Positions 1-5,586 of a stretch of DNA of 13,430 nucleotides are shown here, one piece after another. The notes below the pieces were generated by a model. It was not told the origin of the DNA and did no database searches. It saw only the letters and a program-made list of their open reading frames with translations. The stretch covers positions 1 to 13,430 of the forward strand of contig CAMPGP010000032.1 of NCBI GenBank assembly GCA_946885545.1, written 5' to 3'. Numbering within the stretch: position 1 is the first letter of the stretch; each line of letters opens with the position of its first letter. The translations under genes and the position numbers were made by a program. The stretch comes from an uncultured Altererythrobacter sp. (GTDB taxonomy: Bacteria > Pseudomonadota > Alphaproteobacteria > Sphingomonadales > Sphingomonadaceae).

Positions 1-1
1 G

Positions 2-37
2 CTGGACCGGCTCAACCGCTGGCTCGACAAGGCCTGA
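2..37 (+). CDS. possible C-terminal end of an upstream gene (partial)
   Basis: Reading from base 2, the frame gives LDRLNRWLDKA and stops at TGA (35-37). This could be the last 11 residues of a gene beginning before the window. It is too short to identify, and no function is offered. The following sulfotransferase is in the same reading frame, separated only by this TGA, so an alternative is that both belong to one interrupted reading frame. The ten-base direct repeat described separately straddles this stop. Confidence 0.3.
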   Translation: MDRLNRWLDKA

Positions 38-54
38 ACGAAAGGCTGGCTCGA
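18..54 (+). repeat. 10-bp direct repeat flanking the TGA stop
   Basis: GCTGGCTCGA occurs at 18-27 and again at 45-54, exactly 27 bases (nine codons) apart. In frame 2 the two copies fall in RWLDKA and GWLDHP. The in-frame spacing could reflect a small duplication at the junction of the two reading frames, or chance in GC-rich sequence. Confidence 0.4.
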
Positions 55-79
55 TCACCCCCCGCTCGGACCCGATGCG

Positions 80-1246
80 CTGTGGGACAAGGCCGCGCGA
101 GGCTTCTCGGCGGAGGACGAATGGGGCGGGCGCGACGAAGCCGATGTCGCCGATTTCAGGGATCGCCTGACACGGCTCGCTGGGTCGATCCAGGCGGAGG
201 CGGCGCTCAATCCTCTCGGCCGGTGCATCGCGCACGGCCAGTTGATCCGCGCGATCCGTCACCGGCTCGAACTCGGGCGGCTATGGCGCGCACGGCCGGA
301 CCTGCTCGCCACCGACATCGCGGCGCCGATCCTGGTCGTCGGGCAGATGCGTAGCGGAACCACGCGCGTCCATCGCCTGCTCGCGGCCGACCCGCGTCAC
401 TGCGCGACGCGGTTCTGCGACAGCTGGCACCCGGTCCCCGCACGGCCCGACCTGCGCCCGCTCAAGAGCGGCCTCGCGCTCGCGCTCGCGCGGCGGCTCG
501 ACCCGTGGCTGGACACGATCCACCCGTTCGGCGCGGCGCGCGCCGACGAGGAGCTGGGCTGGCTCGCCGCCGCGCTCGACCATTGCGCTTACGAGGCGCA
601 ATGGCGGATCCCCGCTTTCACCGCGTGGAGCGAGGCGCGCGATCCGGCGCCTGTCTATCGCGAGTTCGCCCGAATTCTGCGCACTGATGCGGCGCACCAC
701 GGAAGCGCAATGCGGCGCCGGGTGATGAAGGTTCCGCAATTCGCGGAAGACGTTCCCGCGTTGCTGACGCAGTTTCCTGAGGCGCGCATCGTCGTCTCAC
801 AGCGATGCAGCGAAGAGACCCTGCGCAGCTCCGTCTCGCTCGTGGCGAACCAGATGGCGATCCAGTCGAACCAGGTCGACCTCCCGGCGATCGAGGCTGA
901 ATGGCGACGCAAGATCGCACTCCGCGACGATCGCGCCGCGCGTGCGTTGGCCGATTTCGATGGGCCCGTCGTCGCAATCGATTTCGATCGGCTCGGTACC
1001 GACTGGCTGGGGGAAATGGAGGCTGTCTATGCGGCCTTGGGGCTAGGGCCACTCGACGAACCCGCCAAGGCGGCGATGCGACGGGAAATGGCGCAAGCGA
1101 CGCAGTCGCCCCATCTCGACCATGCTCACCATATCGCGAACTTTAACGACGAACGGGCGGAAGCCCCTGCCAGTCAGGCGGCTTCGGTGGTGCGAACGGC
1201 CTCGGGCATGAGTATCCTCGCCAAGGCGGGCGAATCCTCGCCGTAG
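80..1246 (+). CDS. sulfotransferase family protein (Sulfotransfer_3 type), start unresolved
   Basis: Probable cytoplasmic enzyme transferring sulfate from PAPS to an unknown acceptor. Counting from the CTG at 80 (388 aa), the 5'-phosphosulfate loop is ILVVGQMRSGTT, with MRSGTT at residues 90-95. A degenerate 3'-phosphate-binding segment (IVVSQRCSEETLRSS) lies near residues 235-250; the usual RDP reads RCS. The only conventional in-frame start is TTG at 242, but the open frame from 38 to 241 encodes LGPDALWDKA and SIQAEAALNPLGR, which look like the family's N-terminal helical region. The true protein therefore probably begins upstream of 242. No ATG, GTG or TTG exists in frame between the TGA at 35-37 and 242. 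CTG at 80 is chosen as the only near-cognate codon before that region, without a convincing Shine-Dalgarno. The 3' end overlaps the opposite-strand NTF2-like gene by 73 bases. Family call is firm; start and substrate are not. Confidence 0.8.
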   Translation: MWDKAARGFSAEDEWGGRDEADVADFRDRLTRLAGSIQAEAALNPLGRCIAHGQLIRAIRHRLELGRLWRARPDLLATDIAAPILVVGQMRSGTTRVHRLLAADPRHCATRFCDSWHPVPARPDLRPLKSGLALALARRLDPWLDTIHPFGAARADEELGWLAAALDHCAYEAQWRIPAFTAWSEARDPAPVYREFARILRTDAAHHGSAMRRRVMKVPQFAEDVPALLTQFPEARIVVSQRCSEETLRSSVSLVANQMAIQSNQVDLPAIEAEWRRKIALRDDRAARALADFDGPVVAIDFDRLGTDWLGEMEAVYAALGLGPLDEPAKAAMRREMAQATQSPHLDHAHHIANFNDERAEAPASQAASVVRTASGMSILAKAGESSP

Positions 1247-1584
1247 CTCTGCCAATGGGACAACTTTCCGCGCCGCGTGCGTGCGCGCCAGAGCGTGTCA
1301 TGGGTCAGCCGTTCTTCCTGCGCGGACACGCGTCCCTTGAGGAGAACCTCGCCGGCATGCATCACGATCTTCACGTCGTGCAGCTGGAAGTTGGGCTCGA
1401 GGTCGAAGAAGCGACGGGTGGCGGTGGCGACATTGTCGCGGCCCTCGATCCAATCACCCCGGCTGTCGACGAAGCGAATATGATCGTCGAGCAGAGCTTC
1501 GATGCGTTCCGCGTCGCGCGCATTCAGCGCGGCGACATACCGCTTCACGACCCTGATCGGCTCAGGCGTAGGCCAATCGAACAT
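1174..1584 (-). CDS. NTF2/SnoaL-like small protein
   Basis: This 136-residue protein has the size and pattern of the SnoaL/NTF2-like cone fold. An N-terminal helix pair (residues 8-32, PIRVVKRYVAALNARDAERIEALL) comes first, then DDHIRFVDSRGDWIEGRDNV (about 33-52), a loop or helix, and alternating strands ending in GKLSHWQSYGEDS (about 106-118). Members are often enzymes (isomerases, hydrolases, dehydratases) or ligand-binding proteins, and the substrate cannot be told. ATG at 1584 is chosen because the fold begins there and GGAAA lies about 10 bases upstream. The frame stays open further upstream, but the added residues look non-coding. It lies 130 bases after the mddA-like gene on the same strand. 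It ends inside the sulfotransferase gene, 73 bases overlapping tail-to-tail. Confidence 0.75.
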   Translation of the reverse strand: MFDWPTPEPIRVVKRYVAALNARDAERIEALLDDHIRFVDSRGDWIEGRDNVATATRRFFDLEPNFQLHDVKIVMHAGEVLLKGRVSAQEERLTHDTLWRARTRRGKLSHWQSYGEDSPALARILMPEAVRTTEAA

Positions 1585-1714
1585 GGTTGCGCTTTCCGCT
1601 CCGCCCAGGCCCGGCCCGATCCCGTATCGTTCGACCAGCGAGCGGTGCTCAGCGGCCCTTAACATCACCCTTCGAGTCGCACCTAATCGCCAGATGCCCG
1701 AAGGTTGCGGCATG

Positions 1715-2449
1715 CTATCGGTGGCGCCCGACCCCGGGGAAAACCGCCCCGACGCGCCGCCGGTAGGTGATATATGTCTCGCCAAAATGCCCCACCAGAT
1801 CACGCTCTTCGTAAGCGATCCCGATGAAGATGTAGGCGGTGAACCCCACCGCCAGGAGCAGGTGCCCGTAACTCATCTCCGGCGTCGCCCAGAACGCGAG
1901 CAGGAAGCCGCTGTAGATCGGATGGCGCACCCACCGGTAGAACAGCGGGGTGCGGAATTGCTGCACCGGTGAATCGGCCCCGCGGTAGTGCCGCCAAGCC
2001 TGCGCCATTCCGAACAGCTCCCAATGGTTGATGAGGTGCGTCGCGACGAACAGCACGCCCCAGCCGAGGAGGAACAGCGCCCAGAGCGCGGTACGGGCCG
2101 CGGGGGCCTCGACCGACCAGACGGTTCCTTCGATCGGGTGCCAGAACACGAACAGCGCGATCAGGCACAGCGCCGAGGCGAGGCAGTAGATCGAGCGTTC
2201 GAGCGGTGGCGGGACGATCCGCGTCCAACGCGCCTTGAACGCAGGCCGCGCCATGGCCGAATGCTGCAGACCGAACAGCACGATGAGCGCTATATCGATT
2301 GTCGCCGCGATGGCGATCGGCGCGCTGTTACCCTTGTCGACGTGGGTCGGCAGCGAATCGAACGCGGCCACGAAGCCGATGAGATAGACGAACGCTGCGA
2401 AGAACGTGAGATAGCAGAAAGTCGCTGCGAACAGGATGCCGATACGCAT
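1715..2449 (-). CDS. mddA: MddA/NnrU-like integral membrane S-methyltransferase
   Basis: A 244-residue polytopic membrane protein of the NnrU/isoprenylcysteine methyltransferase-like group, closest in my reading to methanethiol S-methyltransferase (MddA), which makes dimethylsulfide from methanethiol and S-adenosylmethionine. Hydrophobic segments lie near residues 3-30, 46-62, 86-104, 119-140 and 180-212. Family landmarks are FGLQHSAMARPAFK (59-72), LINHWELFG (139-147), the SAM-site motif RHPIY (175-179) and EERDL (214-218), then a basic C-terminal tail. ATG at 2449 begins the first membrane helix and has a perfect GGAGG eight bases upstream. The longer open frame before it is the antisense of ndk. 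It follows ndk by 82 bases on the same strand. A GC-rich hairpin occupies the bases between the Shine-Dalgarno and start. The family is secure; methanethiol as substrate is inferred. Confidence 0.78.
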   Translation of the reverse strand: MRIGILFAATFCYLTFFAAFVYLIGFVAAFDSLPTHVDKGNSAPIAIAATIDIALIVLFGLQHSAMARPAFKARWTRIVPPPLERSIYCLASALCLIALFVFWHPIEGTVWSVEAPAARTALWALFLLGWGVLFVATHLINHWELFGMAQAWRHYRGADSPVQQFRTPLFYRWVRHPIYSGFLLAFWATPEMSYGHLLLAVGFTAYIFIGIAYEERDLVGHFGETYITYRRRVGAVFPGVGRHR

Positions 2450-2483
2450 GGCCCGGGCCTCCGCACAGGGGGCGACCCGGGCC
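2450..2483 (-). promoter_or_regulatory. hairpin abutting the mddA-like start codon
   Basis: On the transcript GGCCCGGG (2483-2476) can pair with CCCGGGCC (2457-2450), closing an 18-base loop. The 3' arm fills exactly the eight bases between GGAGG (2462-2458, at the end of the loop) and the ATG at 2449. Folding would hinder 30S binding, so the element could limit or condition translation. Both arms contain the self-complementary CCCGGG, so alternative pairings or chance in GC-rich DNA are possible. Confidence 0.4.
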
Positions 2484-2501
2484 GGATATACCACGTAATG
2501 T

Positions 2502-2522
2502 CGGGAGCGAACAGCGCTCCCG
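2502..2522 (-). terminator. hairpin downstream of ndk
   Basis: CGGGAGCG (2502-2509) and CGCTCCCG (2515-2522) form a perfect 8-bp stem with a five-base loop, starting nine bases after the ndk stop. No T-run follows on the - strand, so it is not a classical intrinsic terminator. It may slow polymerase or protect the ndk 3' end, and partly insulate the mddA-like gene. Confidence 0.45.
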
Positions 2523-2531
2523 CGCGGCGTG

Positions 2532-2954
2532 TCAGCCGACGATTTCGTCTTCGTCGAAGAAGAAGTCGATCTCGATCTTGGCGTTCTCGTCACTGTCCGA
2601 ACCGTGGACGGTGTTCGCCTCGATGCTTTCGGCGAAAGTCTTGCGGATGGTGCCTTCGGCGGCGTCGGCCGGGTTGGTCGCGCCCATCACGTCGCGGTTG
2701 CGCTTCACGGCGTCGACGCCTTCGAGCACCTGGACGACCACCGGGCCGCTCATCATGAACTCGACCAGCTCGCCGAAGAAGGGGCGTTCCTTGTGGACCG
2801 CGTAGAAGCCCTCGGCCTGGTCCTTGGTCATGCGGATGCGCTTGGAGGCGACGACACGCAGGCCGGCGTCCTCGAGCATCTTGGTGACGGCGCCAGTCAG
2901 GTTCCGGCGGGTGGCATCGGGCTTGATGATCGAAAAGGTGCGGGTAACCGCCAT
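2532..2954 (-). CDS. ndk: nucleoside diphosphate kinase
   Basis: Cytoplasmic enzyme moving the gamma-phosphate from ATP to other NDPs through a phosphohistidine, balancing NTP and dNTP pools. The protein is 140 residues, the normal bacterial length. It opens with [10 protein letters not shown] (K11 is the conserved lysine) and carries [15 protein letters not shown] (58-72). The signature NTVHGSDS has N114 and the phosphorylated H117. All expected active-site residues are present and the tail is acidic ([10 protein letters not shown]). ATG at 2954 has a clear GAGGA about eight bases upstream. It lies 97 bases after the small lipoprotein gene on the same strand, in a gap filled by nested inverted repeats. 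Identification is essentially certain. Confidence 0.97.
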   Translation of the reverse strand: MAVTRTFSIIKPDATRRNLTGAVTKMLEDAGLRVVASKRIRMTKDQAEGFYAVHKERPFFGELVEFMMSGPVVVQVLEGVDAVKRNRDVMGATNPADAAEGTIRKTFAESIEANTVHGSDSDENAKIEIDFFFDEDEIVG

Positions 2955-2980
2955 GGGGTGTTCCTCGAGATGTCAGGGAT

Positions 2981-3038
2981 GCGGGAAGGTGCGGCGCGCA
3001 ACTAGCGCCGCTCCGTCCGGGCCGCAAGCCCTTCCCGC
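2981..3038 (-). repeat. nested inverted repeats in the ndk leader
   Basis: The outer arms GCGGGAAGG (2981-2989) and CCTTCCCGC (3030-3038) are perfect 9-bp complements. Inside lies a second perfect stem, GCGGCGC (2991-2997) with GCGCCGC (3005-3011), closing a seven-base loop. The element fills most of the gap between the lipoprotein stop and the ndk Shine-Dalgarno. There is no T-run on either side, so it could be a 5'-leader structure for ndk or a processing or stability element after the lipoprotein gene. Confidence 0.5.
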
Positions 3039-3051
3039 CGCTGCGCAGCCT

Positions 3052-3549
3052 CTACTGGGATGCCTGCCCGACCAGCAATTGACCGGTCGTCCCATCGGCC
3101 CCCGCCGTGGCGGTGAAGCTGAATGCGGAGCCATCGGGCGCCTTGCCGCCGATCATGCGCATCGTATCGGTGGTCATGTCGAGTTCGAGGTCGACGCCCG
3201 CCGCTTCTGCCTGGCGGCGATAGTGCGCGATCATGTCTTCGGGCGAGGCACCGGCTGCCATCGTCACCAGCGCGCCCTTGCTGCCCGCCTGGTCGAAAAC
3301 GGTGTTGGTCACCACCTTTGCGCCGGGATAGATCGAGAAGCCACGTGGCAGATCGAGGGGAACGTCGGATCCCGACTGCATTCGTGCCGTTCCCTCGGAT
3401 GTCTCGACGGTCGCGGTCACGGCTTCGCCCGACTGATCGACGGTGTAGGTGCCGGTCTCACCGTCTTCCGTTTCGAAAGTGCCCGATTTCTCGGACCCGC
3501 ACCCCGCCACCAACACTGCCGCACATGCGGTGATCGCCATTTTCATCAT
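3052..3549 (-). CDS. small putative lipoprotein of unknown function
   Basis: A 165-residue protein beginning MMKMAITACAAVLVAGCGS. The short hydrophobic segment and lipobox VAGC predict cleavage before C17 and lipid attachment. Glycine at +2 rather than aspartate suggests sorting to the outer membrane. The mature part starts with an acidic, Thr/Glu/Gly-rich strand-like stretch (residues 20-55). A region with LPRGFSIYPGAKVV (about 75-88) and a helix PEDMIAHYRRQAEAAG follow, then a small beta-like C-terminus. I do not recognise a characterised family. ATG at 3549 has GGGAG about seven bases upstream; the second ATG at 3546 would change little. It lies 25 bases after holC and before ndk, so it probably sits in the pepA-holC transcription unit. 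Confidence 0.75.
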   Translation of the reverse strand: MMKMAITACAAVLVAGCGSEKSGTFETEDGETGTYTVDQSGEAVTATVETSEGTARMQSGSDVPLDLPRGFSIYPGAKVVTNTVFDQAGSKGALVTMAAGASPEDMIAHYRRQAEAAGVDLELDMTTDTMRMIGGKAPDGSAFSFTATAGADGTTGQLLVGQASQ

Positions 3550-3574
3550 CGTCGCTCTCCCTTCACGCACAGGC

Positions 3575-4012
3575 TCAACGCTTGCGCTCCCACTTGCCGT
3601 TGACGAGTTCGTGGAATTCGCGATCGACATCCTCGCGTCCGTCGAACCGGCTCCAGACCGCCCGCGCTGCGGCCCTTCCGTTGTCGTCGAAGAACAGCAG
3701 CGCGCGCTCGAAGCCCTCGGCTTCCTCGCGCCACATGCCATCGGCCAATGCCACAAGCGCAGCGCCATTGGCCGCCGCGCACTCGCGCGAAAGCAGGACC
3801 GGCTGGTGCGCCGCGTGGGGAGCGTCGGCGCGCCCGTTGGCGAGGAACTCTGCCGGAGAGGTTTCCCACAGCGCGCCACCGATCCGGTCGAGCAAGGCGT
3901 CGTCGTCCGCTACGACCAGCATTCGCCGGCCGGCACGCGCGGCGGCACGGGCGATCAGGGGCAGCACGCGCTCGACCGGTTGACCCGGCGCGAGATAGAA
4001 GCCGACGCGCAT
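3575..4012 (-). CDS. holC: DNA polymerase III chi subunit
   Basis: HolC belongs to the clamp-loader assembly of the replicative polymerase, where in E. coli it pairs with psi and contacts single-strand binding protein. The protein is 145 residues, close to the E. coli length (147). Recognisable stretches are MRVGFYLAPGQPVERVLPLI at the N-terminus, LWETSPAEFLANG (about 49-61), HQPVLLS (about 69-75) and GFERALLFFDD followed by AARAVWSRF near the C-terminus. It starts at ATG 4012, 14 bases after the pepA stop, with a GGGG-rich Shine-Dalgarno close to the start. The pepA-holC order is widely conserved in proteobacteria and supports the call. The sequence family is weakly conserved, but context and motifs agree. 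Confidence 0.9.
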   Translation of the reverse strand: MRVGFYLAPGQPVERVLPLIARAAARAGRRMLVVADDDALLDRIGGALWETSPAEFLANGRADAPHAAHQPVLLSRECAAANGAALVALADGMWREEAEGFERALLFFDDNGRAAARAVWSRFDGREDVDREFHELVNGKWERKR

Positions 4013-4026
4013 GCCCCTGCGCCGCC

Positions 4027-5484
4027 CTACCCTTCGAGAGCGGTGCGCACGAAGCGGTCGATCAGGCGCGCGCCGTAGCCCGTTGCGCCCTTGTCCCAGG
4101 TGGCGCCAGGCTTGTCGGCCCAGACCGTACCCGCGATGTCGCAGTGCGCCCACGCCACGCCCTTGTCGATGAAGCGCTGAAGGAATTGGGCCGCGGTGAT
4201 CGAGCCGGCGGGGCGCGGGCCGACGTTCTTCATGTCGGCGATCTGGCTGTCGATCAGCTTGTCGTAGGCCGGATCTAGCGGCAGGCGCCACAGCTTGTCG
4301 CCGCTCGCCTTGCCCGCAGCGAGCAGGTCGTCGGCAAGGTCGTCGTCGTTGGAGAACACGCCCGCGTGCTCGCTACCGAGCGAAATCACCATCGCGCCGG
4401 TCAGCGTCGCGAAGTCGACGATCCGCTCGGGCGAGAACTCCTTCTGTGCCCAGTGGAGCGCGTCGCACAGCACCAGTCGCCCTTCGGCATCGGTGTTGAG
4501 CACTTCGATCGTCTGCCCCGACATCGACGTGAGCACGTCACCCGGCCGGATCGCATTGCCGTCGGGCATGTTCTCGACCAGACCGACAACGCCGACCACA
4601 TTGGCCCTGGCCTTGCGCTTCGTGATCGCGAGCATTCCGCCCACGACCGCGCCAGCGCCGCCCATGTCCCACTTCATGTCTTCCATACCCGGGCCGGGCT
4701 TGAGCGAGATGCCCCCGGTGTCGAAGGTCACACCCTTGCCGACGAACACGGTCGGCGCCTCGCTGCCGCCGCCGTTCCAGCGGATCGCGAGCAGGCGCGA
4801 CGGCTGCGCCGAGCCCTGCCCGACGCCGAGCAGCGCGCCCATGCCGAGCTCTTCCATCGCCGCATCGTCGAGCACGATCAGTTCCGCGCCGGTCCCCTCG
4901 AAGACCTCGCGGCATTTCTCTACGAAGCTCACCGGGAACACCTTGTTCGGCGGTTCGGTCACCAGTTGACGGGTGAATTCGACGCCTTCCGCCAGTGCCG
5001 CCTCGACCGCCCAGGCCGCTTCGGTGCCTTCGGGCGCGCCGACCGCGACCACGGCTTCGAGCGATCGCTTCTGCTCGTCCTTCAGCTTCGTGCGGTAGGC
5101 ATCGTGCCGCCATGATCGCAGCCGCAGGCCGAGAATGACGGCGGCGGCCTCTTCCGCGGACAGGCCGCTACTGGTGAAATCTATTGCGAGGCGCTTCTCA
5201 CCAGAGGTCAGGTACTTTGCCGCCAGCGCCGCGCCGGCCTTCTCGAGGTTCGCGACGCGCGCATCGGTATCGACGTCGCCAGCGCCCGCCAGCGCCACCC
5301 GAACGACTTTGCCCTCGCGCTCGGCGAAGCCTTCGAACAGTTCGCCTGCCCGGCCCTTGAAGCGGGCCGACTTCGCGCCTTCGGCCAGAGCCTTTTCGAG
5401 ACCTTCGGGCAGACTGTCCGCCGCGGCGATGTGCGCGACCACGCGCGTTTCCTCGGGAAGGATGGGTGAGAATTCGATCTTCAT
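4027..5484 (-). CDS. pepA: leucyl aminopeptidase (M17 family)
   Basis: Cytosolic dinuclear-metal exopeptidase removing N-terminal residues such as leucine; the E. coli homologue PepA also binds DNA. The protein is 485 residues, typical for the family. The N-terminal macro-like domain covers about residues 1-150 and the catalytic domain the remainder. Metal and catalytic residues fall at K250, D255, K262, D273, D332, E334 and R336, each exactly 20 lower than the E. coli numbers. The M17 signature NTDAEGRL begins at 330. ATG at 5484 has GGAG about six bases upstream; the frame continues further but runs into the divergent intergenic region. It is the first gene of the leftward block, with holC 14 bases behind it. 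Call is very secure. Confidence 0.96.
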   Translation of the reverse strand: MKIEFSPILPEETRVVAHIAAADSLPEGLEKALAEGAKSARFKGRAGELFEGFAEREGKVVRVALAGAGDVDTDARVANLEKAGAALAAKYLTSGEKRLAIDFTSSGLSAEEAAAVILGLRLRSWRHDAYRTKLKDEQKRSLEAVVAVGAPEGTEAAWAVEAALAEGVEFTRQLVTEPPNKVFPVSFVEKCREVFEGTGAELIVLDDAAMEELGMGALLGVGQGSAQPSRLLAIRWNGGGSEAPTVFVGKGVTFDTGGISLKPGPGMEDMKWDMGGAGAVVGGMLAITKRKARANVVGVVGLVENMPDGNAIRPGDVLTSMSGQTIEVLNTDAEGRLVLCDALHWAQKEFSPERIVDFATLTGAMVISLGSEHAGVFSNDDDLADDLLAAGKASGDKLWRLPLDPAYDKLIDSQIADMKNVGPRPAGSITAAQFLQRFIDKGVAWAHCDIAGTVWADKPGATWDKGATGYGARLIDRFVRTALEG

Positions 5485-5586
5485 GAAAGCTCCGGGAATT
5501 CCAGCGGGGAAAGCGGCTTGCACGCCTTGGCGCATCGCCGTTCGATGGCGATTGCGATTAGGCCCGACCGGTGCGATAGGCAAGCC
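5485..5586. promoter_or_regulatory. divergent intergenic region pepA / lptD
   Basis: The 102 bases between the pepA and lptD starts must carry the promoters for both directions, unless lptD starts further upstream. I see no convincing -35/-10 pair. The clearest structure is an imperfect inverted repeat with arms CGCATCGCC (5531-5539) and GGCGATTGCG (5547-5556). It pairs fully apart from one bulged base, with a seven-base loop. It could be an operator or an lptD leader hairpin. Confidence 0.4.

Noticed and set aside
1694..1713. ATGCC / GGCAT inverted repeat after the mddA-like gene
   Set aside because: Only five pairs around a ten-base loop and no T-run; too weak to call a terminator.
5527..5556. 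TTGGCG with GATTGC as an lptD promoter
   Set aside because: The -10 match is very poor and the same bases form the inverted repeat; not supportable as a promoter.
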